A stretch of 64,000 nucleotides of DNA from Acetobacterium tundrae (lineage in GTDB: Bacteria; Bacillota; Clostridia; Eubacteriales; Eubacteriaceae). Shown here one piece after another: positions 16,412 to 25,743 of this stretch. The translations under genes were made by a program, and so were the position numbers. Positions within the stretch are counted from its first letter, which is position 1, and each line of letters opens with the position of its first letter. The DNA is taken from contig NZ_RXYB01000007.1 of assembly GCF_008086615.1 (NCBI RefSeq), positions 1 to 64,000 of the forward strand, read 5' to 3'. The notes beneath the pieces are model-generated. The model saw nothing but the letters and a program-made list of their open reading frames with translations, made no database searches and had not been told where the DNA came from.

Positions 16412-18346
16412 TCACTGTACCATTTTATCCGAATGTACCACTTCAACAAACAGCCTTGCAATATTAGGGTCAAACTGATTTCCGGCACACCTTTTGATCT
16501 CAGCAATTGCCTCATCTTTTCTCAATCCTTTTCGATAAGTTCGATCGCTGGTCATTGCATCAAAAGAATCCGCCACGGCAACAATCCTGCCCTGCAGCGA
16601 AATCTCCTCCCCCTTTAAACCTTTGGGATAGCCTTTACCATCCCATCTTTCATGATGCTCAAGAATATAATCAGCCATTTCTGAAAATTCATTGACCGAG
16701 CTTAATATTCGATAGCCGATTTCAGGATGTTTTTTAATTTCCTTCCATTCATCCATATTTAGCTTCCCCTGTTTGTTTAAAATATTTTCATCTATTCCCA
16801 TTTTTCCGATATCATGAATTAATCCCGCGGTCTTAATCCGATTAATCTCATCCTGGTCAAATTTCATTTCTATTCCTATCTTTTCACAAATTCGACTCAC
16901 TCTCGTTGAATGCATCATTTCGCGGTCACTTTTTTCATAAAGTGTGTTCATAATTATTTCAATGGTTTTGCTTCTTTTACTTGAACTTTCATACAACTTA
17001 TGCTGATACATATTATCCTCTGCATTTTTAAGTACCTTTTGGATGTTTTCTTCTTTTCGCTCTTTTGTATAATTGCCAAACGCAATCGAGAGCTTTAATC
17101 CTTTAACCTTTTCTTTCGCTGCGAATGCTTCTATTTCTTTAATTATCCCTGCTGCCGTATTCTGACCCGTTTTAGGTAGAATAATCACAAACTCATCTCC
17201 GCCAAGTCTAGCGACGACATCACTTTTTCGGCAACCATTTTTAATCACTTTTGAAGCTTTTTTGAGAAGTTCATCACCAACGGCATGACCAAAAGAATCA
17301 TTGATAATTTTTAAACCGTTAACATCTGCCATCACCAAAGTAAGCGGAAGATTTTCTTCTTTGTCTAATTTTGACAGTACTTCTTCGTAAAATCGCCGAT
17401 TAAACAACCCGGTTAAATAATCATGGTAGCTTAAATAGCGAATTTTCTCTTCTGTCTTTTTTATCCGTGTGATATCTTGAATTGTTCCAAAATTACCGAT
17501 ATGATTTTCATGATCATCTAATTTGGGAATAACCCGTACATTCACGATTCGCTCTTCCAAATCCGGCCTGATAGCTCGGAAAATAAAATCTGCCGATAAT
17601 CTTTTATTTAATGCCTTTTGCATATTCTCAAGCACATACGACAAATCATCGGGATGTATATATTTGACTAATTTTTCTTTATGATCAATCAAGGTTTCAG
17701 AGGAAACGCCAAAAATATTGAGTGCTTCATCCGAATAAGTCATTTTATCATTAGCTATATTATGTTCATAATTACAAAGATGTGCTAAATTTTGAGCTTC
17801 CATCAAAGCTTTTTCGCTTTTTTTTCTAGCTTCATTTTCCTTTTCCAGATCACTTAGCAATCTGATCGTCTTTTCATGCGCGGCTTCCAATTCCCGAGTT
17901 TTTTCCCTCACCAACGCCCTGAGTCTAATCTTTTCATTTCGTCTTTGAACGTTTGCATTTTTTATTTTCACCATTGCCCGGATCTGTGAAATAAGCTCAT
18001 ACTCATCAATTGGCTTATAAAGGAAACCTTCCGCTCCGCATTCCAATGCCAGTATCCGATTTTCTTTATCGCCTCTGGAGGTGGTAACAAAAACTACCGG
18101 TATATCTGAAAGATCTGTTTTCGATTTTAGTTCTCGGCATACTTCAAAGCCATCCATCTCCGGCATAATGATATCTAAAAAAGCAATATCCGGATCCTCT
18201 ATCGCTGCAATTTTCAAACCTTGTTGTCCATCAAGAGCCATCAATACTTTCGCATCTGGAAAAGCATTATTGATCATCGCTTTCAATGTCACAATATTAT
18301 CCTGATTGTCATCAATCACTAACAGTTTCAACTGTCTATTTTCCAC
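16412..18346 (-). CDS. Response regulator with PAS, GGDEF and HD-GYP domains
   Basis: A 644-residue protein. The receiver domain (about 1-125) has the phosphoacceptor Asp in FLDIIMPEMDG. A coiled linker follows, then a PAS domain (about 190-300), a GGDEF domain with RLGGDEF and an RxxD inhibitory site (RKSD) just before it, and an HD-GYP domain with HDIGKMG and HHERWDGKGYP. It should both make and degrade cyclic di-GMP under control of an unknown sensor kinase. Translation starts with GTG 18346 after GAGGTG. It follows the PAS-GGDEF gene by ten bases, so the two are cotranscribed. Confidence 0.93.
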   Translation of the reverse strand: MENRQLKLLVIDDNQDNIVTLKAMINNAFPDAKVLMALDGQQGLKIAAIEDPDIAFLDIIMPEMDGFEVCRELKSKTDLSDIPVVFVTTSRGDKENRILALECGAEGFLYKPIDEYELISQIRAMVKIKNANVQRRNEKIRLRALVREKTRELEAAHEKTIRLLSDLEKENEARKKSEKALMEAQNLAHLCNYEHNIANDKMTYSDEALNIFGVSSETLIDHKEKLVKYIHPDDLSYVLENMQKALNKRLSADFIFRAIRPDLEERIVNVRVIPKLDDHENHIGNFGTIQDITRIKKTEEKIRYLSYHDYLTGLFNRRFYEEVLSKLDKEENLPLTLVMADVNGLKIINDSFGHAVGDELLKKASKVIKNGCRKSDVVARLGGDEFVIILPKTGQNTAAGIIKEIEAFAAKEKVKGLKLSIAFGNYTKERKEENIQKVLKNAEDNMYQHKLYESSSKRSKTIEIIMNTLYEKSDREMMHSTRVSRICEKIGIEMKFDQDEINRIKTAGLIHDIGKMGIDENILNKQGKLNMDEWKEIKKHPEIGYRILSSVNEFSEMADYILEHHERWDGKGYPKGLKGEEISLQGRIVAVADSFDAMTSDRTYRKGLRKDEAIAEIKRCAGNQFDPNIARLFVEVVHSDKMVQ

Positions 18347-18356
18347 AAATCACCTC

Positions 18357-19376
18357 TTAAAAAATCCCTATCTGATTTCTCCCTTTGTCTTTAGCTGTGT
18401 TTAGGGCCGAATCGGCTCTGGACACAATATTGGCTGGCAAAAGGTCATTTTTATATGCGGCTATTCCAAAACTAGCCGTTAACTTACCAACTTTTGTAAA
18501 ATTAAAATCATCCATCATCGCTCTTAACTTTTCTGCCAATATCTCTGCCCCATTTTTATCTGTGTCTGGGAGAAGGATCAGGAATTCTTCACCATTCCAT
18601 CTTCCCACTATATCGATTGACCTTACATTTTCTTTAATTATCTTTGCATACTCCACAAGCACGGTGTCGCCAATCTGATTTCCATATGTCTCATTCACCA
18701 TTTTTAAGGAGTCGATATCCACTAGTATTATCGCAAATGGTCGCTCTGTTCTTTCAGAACGGTCAAGTTCCTTTTCCAAAATTTCATCGATTATTATTCG
18801 GTTATAAACTTGAGTGAGTTTATCTGTAATCGAAAGCCGTTTAATTTCTTCTTCCAGCCTTCTTCTTTCCGATATATCCTTGATTATAATTAAAACATGC
18901 GGTTTTCCTTTTATATTAATAACGCGAGATGAAACGAATCCAATAATCGCGTCTTCATTTTCATTGTTTACAGCAATTTCCATTTTCAGTCCATCACAAA
19001 AACCATTTTCTTTTAATTCTTCAAACACTCTTTTATCAAGTTCAAAATACAAATCCGGTGCACTCGTTTTTTTGTCTATAAGCGCTTCTTCTCTGATCTT
19101 GAAAACATCAGCAAAGACTTTATTATAGGCAACCACTTGTCCTTCATCCATGGTTATAAAAATAGCGGCCTCCGGAACCGTTTGAAATACCAGTTCCAAA
19201 TTCTCTTGCGCCTCTTTTAGTTCTTTGACTGAATTTTGAATCGACTTGATTATTGCATCAAGTTCCCGGAAATCCGGATCCTGGATAAACTGTTCTGGAA
19301 TAATCCCGCTTAACTTTTCATCAATAACCAGGGTCTTAATATAATCAATCAGTTCTTTTGTATCTTTATTTAACAT
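18357..19376 (-). CDS. PAS-GGDEF protein with variant NGEEF motif
   Basis: A protein of about 339 residues with a helical N terminus, a PAS domain (about 65-180) and a GGDEF domain. The active-site motif reads RWNGEEF, with Asn in place of the first Gly, while the RxxD inhibitory site (RSID) is kept. Activity is therefore doubtful and a c-di-GMP-binding role is possible. I use ATG 19376, preceded by TATAGGA, rather than the GTG-initiated longer frame from 19403. It is cotranscribed with the response regulator downstream. Confidence 0.85.
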   Translation of the reverse strand: MLNKDTKELIDYIKTLVIDEKLSGIIPEQFIQDPDFRELDAIIKSIQNSVKELKEAQENLELVFQTVPEAAIFITMDEGQVVAYNKVFADVFKIREEALIDKKTSAPDLYFELDKRVFEELKENGFCDGLKMEIAVNNENEDAIIGFVSSRVINIKGKPHVLIIIKDISERRRLEEEIKRLSITDKLTQVYNRIIIDEILEKELDRSERTERPFAIILVDIDSLKMVNETYGNQIGDTVLVEYAKIIKENVRSIDIVGRWNGEEFLILLPDTDKNGAEILAEKLRAMMDDFNFTKVGKLTASFGIAAYKNDLLPANIVSRADSALNTAKDKGRNQIGIF

Positions 19377-19500
19377 GATCATTCCTATAAACACTTTCCC
19401 CACTCAGATGATTGGCCAAAATTAATTCAAAAGCACCTTTTCCATTCATGATTTTATCCCCTAAATTTTATTATTCTATTCTTATATTTTTGTAGTTTTT

Positions 19501-20760
19501 TTACACCATTTCGTAATAATAAGATTCTAACAGATATACCTGTTCGTATTTAACTGCCATTTTCCACAAATTTTTCTTTACTTTTTTAATCGATACTTCC
19601 CCTTTTTCGTACCGATCCAGCAGCTTTAAAAAATACTTTTTTTCACTGGGTAAGGCATTATTTCTAAAATAGCCCCATATATGTTGCGCAACATTAATCG
19701 AATTTCCGATGGTTGTTTCTTTTTGCAAAGCATTTTCAATCAAATGATAAAATTCAATGGCGGGATAATTGTTTTTATTATGTAACAGCTTTCGGATTTC
19801 CAGATAGTCCAAAGGTGATCTTTCTAAAACTGCATATTTGTACCTACTCCATTCTCGTTCAAGCACCTTAATTTTTCTATCTTCAGATATGCAATTAAGG
19901 CACTTTATTGCGGAGAGGTTTTTATCTTTCACTTCAAGCATAATATCTAGGTTCTTGTCGTCCAATCTGTCGTAAAAGGCCATAAACTCATCAATCCTTA
20001 TGTTCTTGGAATGTGATCCCTGCTTTTTTTCAGGGTTCTGCTGTGAGTAATGGATTTTTTGATTGCCATCTTTTTTTTCCCATGTTTTTTTGCTTTCTTT
20101 AATCCAGAAGGCATCCGTTTTTTCCTCTTTGCAAGGGTTATCCTTATGATGAAGAACATCAAAAATAACCGGAATATCCAAATAATTTCCTATTTCCAAC
20201 ACATCACAGATTGTGTAACACTTGCCATCGTTTTCAATAACCAATCTGTTCTTAATCCTTTTATCCAATCCTTGATAATTTTTTATGAATCTCAGTTTCC
20301 CCTTATTTTTGTTATTGTATACTCCGCCGATGTGCAGAACGATTTTATGTTCAGTTCCGACGCCAAGACTATCTAACAAGCGGGTATGATAATTCAAGTC
20401 TTCTATGGCTCTTTTCACGATATCATCATCAATAGCATTTAATACCGTATACTGACCAGGATGTAGTGAAACACGCATTCCACTTTGCCTGATTTTTTTA
20501 CCAATATGGGCCAGCTTCTTATCAAAAAGTTCCCACCAATTAAAATGATTCACCGGGCTGGAGCCAAAGGGAATTAACGAAGAACTTATTCTAAAAAGGT
20601 TGATATCATTTTTTAAATTGTAATCAATCATATTTTCAAGCACATTCAAATTATGCTCAATCAATTCAATCAATTTTTCATCGGAAGCATTTTTTAGCAA
20701 GCAAGTTTTTAAATCTGTATTTGGTACACCTACCGTTAAACATGCATAGCCAATCTTCAT
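19501..20760 (-). CDS. uvsE: UV damage endonuclease (UvsE/UvdE) with C-terminal DUF1722-like domain
   Basis: A 419-residue protein; ATG 20760 is preceded by AAGGGG. Residues 1 to about 310 are a UvdE-type TIM barrel: KIGYACLTVGV start, FRISSSLIPFGSS, SLHPGQYTVLN and HIGGVYNNK, with metal-binding His and Glu residues. It nicks DNA 5' to UV photoproducts, an alternative to nucleotide excision repair. Family members are often near 300-320 residues. The extra 100 residues contain a segment (NVAQHIWGYF, then FLKLLDRYEKGEVSIKKV) that resembles DUF1722 of YbgA, a gene that neighbours photolyase phrB in E. coli. The DUF1722 assignment is from memory of the pattern. Confidence 0.88.
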   Translation of the reverse strand: MKIGYACLTVGVPNTDLKTCLLKNASDEKLIELIEHNLNVLENMIDYNLKNDINLFRISSSLIPFGSSPVNHFNWWELFDKKLAHIGKKIRQSGMRVSLHPGQYTVLNAIDDDIVKRAIEDLNYHTRLLDSLGVGTEHKIVLHIGGVYNNKNKGKLRFIKNYQGLDKRIKNRLVIENDGKCYTICDVLEIGNYLDIPVIFDVLHHKDNPCKEEKTDAFWIKESKKTWEKKDGNQKIHYSQQNPEKKQGSHSKNIRIDEFMAFYDRLDDKNLDIMLEVKDKNLSAIKCLNCISEDRKIKVLEREWSRYKYAVLERSPLDYLEIRKLLHNKNNYPAIEFYHLIENALQKETTIGNSINVAQHIWGYFRNNALPSEKKYFLKLLDRYEKGEVSIKKVKKNLWKMAVKYEQVYLLESYYYEMV

Positions 20761-20969
20761 CAAACCCCTTCTTTCTTTAAATTAATACTCAATGAATTCC
20801 TTTATGATGCTTGTTTTTTATTTATTATAACATATCGTTTGCAAAAACAATATCAAGAAAGCGCTTTTCAATTTTCGCTTTTTTTCACTGACGTTCGCAC
20901 TCATTTGCCTCTTTACCCCAGTACAAATAAAAAGCTGCCAAACAGGAAGAATTTTTTCTGTCTGACAGC

Positions 20970-23372
20970 TTACCTTGTATCTTTCTTTAAAACTTCTTCT
21001 ATCAATACCCTGGCAACCTCCGGATCAAACTGTTTCCCTGAACATCGCCTGATTTCATCGATTGCTTCTGCTTCGCTTAATCCTTGTCGATAAGAACGAT
21101 CACAGGTCATTGCATCATAAGCATCAGCGACGCCAATTATTCTTGCCTGAATGGAAGTTTCCGCTCCGATGAGTTTCTTGGGGTACCCTGTTCCATCCCA
21201 TCTTTCATGATGCTCTAATACATACTTGGATATTTCTGAAAATTCATTTGATGCGCTTAAAATACGATAGCCAATTTCTGGATGACGATGAATTTCTGTC
21301 CATTCATCGTCATTCAATTCTCCCTCTTTGTTTAGAATCTTTTCATCAATTCCCATTTTTCCTATATCATGCATCAGGCCTGCGACTCGAATTTGATTGA
21401 TATCGTCTTTTTCAAAGTTCATTTCTTTCGCAATCAATTTACACAATTCACCGACTCTTTTTGAGTGAAGCATCTCACGGCGGCTTTTTTCATAAAGTGT
21501 ATTCATAATAAGATCAATGGTTTTACTTTTAATGCTTGCACTTTCAAACAATTTATGCCGATACATATCATCTTCCGCTCGTTTATAAATTTCTTGAATA
21601 TCCTGTTCCGCATTTTCTTTGGTTTCATAACCAAAAGATATGGAAACAGCAAACGCGCCAATCTTTTCGTTTGAAATCTTTGCCTTAAGATTTTTGATCA
21701 CTTCAACCGCTTGAAAAACATCCGTTTGGGGTAAAATAACAATAAATTCATCCCCGCCAAGCCTGGCCACAATACTTTGTTTCGGACACGCCGATGAAAT
21801 GAGTTCCGCCGCCCTTTTAAGCAATTCATCCCCCATGACATGTCCAAAGGAATCATTGATGAGTTTTAGTCCGTTAACATCACCCATAATCAGGGTAATC
21901 GGCAAATTAAATGGGGTATCCAATCGAACCAATTCTTCTTCATAAAACCGGCGGTTATACAAACCGGTTAAGTAATCATGATAACTCAAGTAGCTAATTT
22001 CTTCTTCCGCTCGTTTTCTTTCTGAGATATCAGATATTATTACTGCAAATTCTTTAAATCGTGGCGAATATGCAATCACTTCAAAACATTTATCTAATTC
22101 GATTGAATAATTTTCAAAATGGACTGGCTCACCCGTCATTGCCACCTGACCATATACCTCAATCCAATATGTTTCTGTTCTTGGCAATACCGTCAATACG
22201 GATTTTCCAATAATATTTTCCCGTTTAAGTCCAGTCAACCGCTCATAGCTTTCGTTGGCATCCAAAAATATATAATCAACAACATTCCCTGACTTATCTA
22301 CGATTACTTTATGAACAGCCAGTCCCTGAGACATTTGGGTAATCAGCAACCGATGCCGCTCTTCACTTTCTTTTAAAGCGTCCTCAATCTGGTTACGTTC
22401 TGAAACATCTACCAAGATATAACTGATCAATTTTCTTTTTAAATCGAAATCATTTTTATTAATATAAAACCATCTGGTATCATTATTTATTGTAACCTTA
22501 ACCGGTGTTCGTTTAAAAATTTCCTGATCCAGGCTTTTTATTGTTTCTTTAATATCCTTTGCATTCAAAAATTCCTTTGCATTTGCATTAGAACAGACGA
22601 TTTCCTGATCATTATTAATCAGAAATGCACCTTCTCCAATATTAGAAAAGGTGTTTTTCCAGCGATTTATTTCCAACTCAAAAATATCATTTTTAACTTC
22701 AATGTATCCAATCAAAGTAGTTATGAACAAAATGACAATCGGAGTCGGATCAAGATATTTATCAAAACCCAATAAGATGACAAGTACGGCAATCCAGGAG
22801 ACCTGCATCAATAAAGCCAATATTTTGTAATTTCTTTTCAAGCTGACCGTATTTGTTTTGATAAAAGCTTTAAACAATGCAATTGTTGAAAACAGCAAAA
22901 AAACGGCATAGTAAACCAGTATTAAATAGTATCCAAGGTTTTTTGAAGTATGTGCTACTGAAAACCCTTGAATTCTTATTAATTCTATGCTGTTGTAGGT
23001 CCAATGATGAATAGGATTTGTTATATAAACAAGCCACAGCAGACTAGAAATTGCAGCCACAGCAGCCTTAGCATAAAAAGGCAGTTTGTTCTTTGTCAAT
23101 CCCGAAACAAACAGCATCCCACAGGTTGGAATAAATACCACCCCCAAATATTCGAAGCTTCGAAAAATCAAAAATAAATCATTATCTAAAGAATTGAGTG
23201 CCAGAAAATAACCAAATGCATAAATTGCAGCGGCAAACATGAAAAGCGAAAAAAAATTAAACCGCCCCTCCACTTTTTGTTTAAACAACCTGATTCCAAC
23301 AACAGTATAGGCAACCGAAATGATTGGCAGCGTAAACACGATTAAATTTAGCAACACCTGTTGAATATCCAT
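20970..23372 (-). CDS. Seven-TM sensor with PAS, GGDEF and HD-GYP domains
   Basis: An 800-residue membrane sensor. About seven hydrophobic segments occupy residues 1-220 (histidine-kinase N-terminal 7TM type). Two PAS regions follow (about 225-330 and 335-450), then GGDEF (RLGGDEF; no RxxD inhibitory site, the position reads PKQS) and HD-GYP (HDIGKMG, HHERWDGTGYP). It probably turns an extracellular or membrane signal into cyclic di-GMP changes. It stands as a single gene upstream of uvsE on the same strand, about 200 bases apart. Confidence 0.92.
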   Translation of the reverse strand: MDIQQVLLNLIVFTLPIISVAYTVVGIRLFKQKVEGRFNFFSLFMFAAAIYAFGYFLALNSLDNDLFLIFRSFEYLGVVFIPTCGMLFVSGLTKNKLPFYAKAAVAAISSLLWLVYITNPIHHWTYNSIELIRIQGFSVAHTSKNLGYYLILVYYAVFLLFSTIALFKAFIKTNTVSLKRNYKILALLMQVSWIAVLVILLGFDKYLDPTPIVILFITTLIGYIEVKNDIFELEINRWKNTFSNIGEGAFLINNDQEIVCSNANAKEFLNAKDIKETIKSLDQEIFKRTPVKVTINNDTRWFYINKNDFDLKRKLISYILVDVSERNQIEDALKESEERHRLLITQMSQGLAVHKVIVDKSGNVVDYIFLDANESYERLTGLKRENIIGKSVLTVLPRTETYWIEVYGQVAMTGEPVHFENYSIELDKCFEVIAYSPRFKEFAVIISDISERKRAEEEISYLSYHDYLTGLYNRRFYEEELVRLDTPFNLPITLIMGDVNGLKLINDSFGHVMGDELLKRAAELISSACPKQSIVARLGGDEFIVILPQTDVFQAVEVIKNLKAKISNEKIGAFAVSISFGYETKENAEQDIQEIYKRAEDDMYRHKLFESASIKSKTIDLIMNTLYEKSRREMLHSKRVGELCKLIAKEMNFEKDDINQIRVAGLMHDIGKMGIDEKILNKEGELNDDEWTEIHRHPEIGYRILSASNEFSEISKYVLEHHERWDGTGYPKKLIGAETSIQARIIGVADAYDAMTCDRSYRQGLSEAEAIDEIRRCSGKQFDPEVARVLIEEVLKKDTR

Positions 23373-23400
23373 TTCAATTCCTCATCATTCTCCGGCCAGT

Positions 23401-24087
23401 TTATTTTTTGTCTCTAAATTTAATGGGCACATGCATGGCGTCACAAAACGGTTTATCGCTTGACTTTCCACACCGACAAAGTACAACCCGATTTCTTTTT
23501 TCATAACATGTTCCGTCGGAAGATTCGATTGGGATATTTCCCTTTACAAAGATTCCGCCACTTACGCCTCTTTCCGGATCCTGAATGATATCAATACCTG
23601 GTTCGTATTCAGGTTCAAAAGCATTTCCAGCTTTATCAACGGCAACCAACCGCCCTGCCGGGCAATCGCTGGCGGCCTTAATAGCCTCTTCTCTTAATCT
23701 GGGATTGTTGGATTCTTCGGTTAGTTCCCAGACATCGCCATCATTTCTGTGACAGAAGCGGGCAAATGCACACCGATGATCATCAAATAAATCAAGATCC
23801 GGTCCTTCCATATACTCTGCCCGGTCTTCAAAGCTGTCTTTTGATGCGGTTTCTTCTCCATTAAAATCACTTTTTATATGAGCCCCGTCGCAAAATGGTG
23901 GATTTTTCGATTGACCGCAGCGACATAACGTATAGGTTTCAGCCTGGGGAAGCTCGCGCCCCTCAGTGTACACATAACCTCTTCCCGCCGCTGTTATAAT
24001 TTTCTCAGAAAGTTTAACATGACCTGATACAACATAAGGCCCGTTTTTTAATATCTTTATTTTTTCACTTGTTTCATTATTTTTCAT
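23401..24087 (-). CDS. Double CDGSH iron-sulfur protein
   Basis: A 228-residue protein with two CDGSH-type [2Fe-2S] motifs: CRCGQSKNPPFCDGAH near residues 56-71 and CRCGKSSDKPFCDAMH near the C terminus (Gly to Ala in the second). The middle part, with CAFARFCH and DCPAGRL, is a Fer4_19-like segment. CDGSH proteins bind redox-active 3Cys-1His clusters and are linked to iron and redox homeostasis. GAGGACGG precedes the ATG. The small cupin gene lies 32 bases upstream on the same strand, so they are likely cotranscribed. Confidence 0.9.
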   Translation of the reverse strand: MKNNETSEKIKILKNGPYVVSGHVKLSEKIITAAGRGYVYTEGRELPQAETYTLCRCGQSKNPPFCDGAHIKSDFNGEETASKDSFEDRAEYMEGPDLDLFDDHRCAFARFCHRNDGDVWELTEESNNPRLREEAIKAASDCPAGRLVAVDKAGNAFEPEYEPGIDIIQDPERGVSGGIFVKGNIPIESSDGTCYEKRNRVVLCRCGKSSDKPFCDAMHVPIKFRDKK

Positions 24088-24119
24088 AATTTCCGTCCTC
24101 TTAGCTCCTTTTTAAAGAC

Positions 24120-24416
24120 TTAGTAAAAAACACATAACCAAATACAGGGTGGTTCATTTGATGTATAGGCTACCCGATGCTTTTGGTGGGGAAGGATCAA
24201 AAGGCTGTCGCCTTTTGCTAATGCGACCCAATTATTCACAAATTCCAACTCAGCATTTCCATCGCATAGTACCACAAATTCAGTTTCTTCCTGATCATAC
24301 CAGTCTGATATTTGCCCAGTGCTGATAATTTTTTCGATTCGGACTTTTTCATTTTCTATTAAAATAGTTGTCATTTCATTTGTTAGTGAAAGTTCCGATA
24401 ACTCAAAAATATTCAT
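24120..24416 (-). CDS. Small cupin-domain protein
   Basis: A 98-residue single cupin barrel. The pattern ISDWYDQEETEFVVLCDGNAELE followed by LLILPHQKHRV fits the two cupin motifs, with the motif-1 histidines largely replaced by acidic residues and a His in the second motif. ISTGQISDWY is typical of short cupins that bind small ligands. It precedes the CDGSH gene in an apparent operon, and its start faces the alcohol dehydrogenase promoter. The function is unknown. Confidence 0.78.
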   Translation of the reverse strand: MNIFELSELSLTNEMTTILIENEKVRIEKIISTGQISDWYDQEETEFVVLCDGNAELEFVNNWVALAKGDSLLILPHQKHRVAYTSNEPPCIWLCVFY

Positions 24417-24496
24417 TTTCTACCTCTATATACTGATGATATCATAAAATTCAACATTTGAAAAACAATGTGTTAATTTTTCCTTAAGTAATAGGG

Positions 24497-24525
24497 TTTA
24501 CATTTAAAAACCGACCTGTTATACT
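24497..24525 (+). promoter_or_regulatory. Promoter of the alcohol dehydrogenase-GGDEF operon
   Basis: TTTACA (24497-24502) and TATACT (24520-24525) are 17 bases apart, upstream of the TTG start at 24568. It is divergent from the cupin-CDGSH unit. Confidence 0.65.
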
Positions 24526-24567
24526 GAAATTATTTAATTGTTTAAACTATCCAGGGGGGATCTTAAC

Positions 24568-25743
24568 TTGACAGAATCATTATTAGAATTAAGAAAATTT
24601 GTTGTTCCAGAAATAATCATTGGCGTGGATGCGCGATTGCTGATCGGACGCTATATTTCTCATTTTAATGCAAAAAAACCAATGATTGTGACTGACAAAG
24701 CGATACAAAAGTTCGAATGGTTTCAGGAAATTATTAATCTCGTCCGATCATATTCCCACGGGTTTTATCTTTTTGATGAAATCACTCCAAATCCCGATGA
24801 CATTGAAGCCATGCTCGGCGCTGAGCTATTTCTATCTTTCGGTTGCGACCTGATTATTGCCATCGGTGGGGGCAGTTCCATCGATTGCGCAAAATGCATC
24901 AGTATTGTCGCTGCAAACGGTGGCTATATCTTGGATTATGAAGGCGTCGATGAGGTGAAAATGCCGGGTCCTCCCCTGATTTGTATTCCAACGACCGCTG
25001 GTTCTTCTGCCGACGTATCTCAATTTGCAATTATCAAGGATAGTTCTACAAATATAAAACGTGCCATCATCAGTAAAAAGATCGTCCCCGATTTGGCCCT
25101 GATTGACCCTGTGCCCCTTATGACCATGGACCCCTATTTAACAGCTTGTACCGGAATGGATGCCTTAACTCACGCAATTGAAGCTTATGTATCCAATACC
25201 CATTCGGCATTAACCGATGTTCACGCCTTGGAATCACTCAAACTAATCAGTCAGGAAATTGAAAAATCAATATTACCCGATAGAACCCTCGATACGATGT
25301 TTCAAGTCATGCATGGTTCCCTTCAAGCCGGCCTGGCTTTTTCAAATGCCAGCCTTGGTGCTGTCCACGCCATGGCCCACTCCATGGGGGGGCTTTTAGA
25401 CCGGCCTCATGGTGAATGCAACAGCATTTTACTCGAGCATGTTATTCGTATTAATTTTGACAGTGTGCCTGATCGGTTTAGAAATATTGCTAAACAATTG
25501 GGCATTCCAGTCGATAATCTTACTAATGACGTTCTTCTTGAAAGAATCATCGACAAAATTGTTTCCATGCGAAACAATCTGCACATCAAATCCACCATTG
25601 CCGTGGAAACACTTGATGGGGCGATGCTGGATTATCTAGTCGAGAATGCACTCAATGATCCCTGCATGGTAACCAATCCAAAAGTTTTAACAAAGGATGA
25701 GGTGAAAAGCATTTATGAACGAGTATTATATTCCCAAAAATAA
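24568..25743 (+). CDS. Iron-containing alcohol dehydrogenase
   Basis: A 391-residue group III alcohol dehydrogenase. The nucleotide-binding GGGSSIDCAK is near residue 90. Metal-binding residues are seen in GMDALTHAIEAY and HAMAHSMGGLLDRPHGECN. I use TTG 24568 because GGGGGG lies eight bases upstream; the frame is open to 24538. The substrate is unclear: 1,3-propanediol, butanol or short alcohols are typical. An alcohol dehydrogenase reducing 2-methylthioacetaldehyde in MTA salvage is a remote possibility given mtnK. It overlaps the next gene by 29 bases. Confidence 0.9.
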   Translation: MTESLLELRKFVVPEIIIGVDARLLIGRYISHFNAKKPMIVTDKAIQKFEWFQEIINLVRSYSHGFYLFDEITPNPDDIEAMLGAELFLSFGCDLIIAIGGGSSIDCAKCISIVAANGGYILDYEGVDEVKMPGPPLICIPTTAGSSADVSQFAIIKDSSTNIKRAIISKKIVPDLALIDPVPLMTMDPYLTACTGMDALTHAIEAYVSNTHSALTDVHALESLKLISQEIEKSILPDRTLDTMFQVMHGSLQAGLAFSNASLGAVHAMAHSMGGLLDRPHGECNSILLEHVIRINFDSVPDRFRNIAKQLGIPVDNLTNDVLLERIIDKIVSMRNNLHIKSTIAVETLDGAMLDYLVENALNDPCMVTNPKVLTKDEVKSIYERVLYSQK

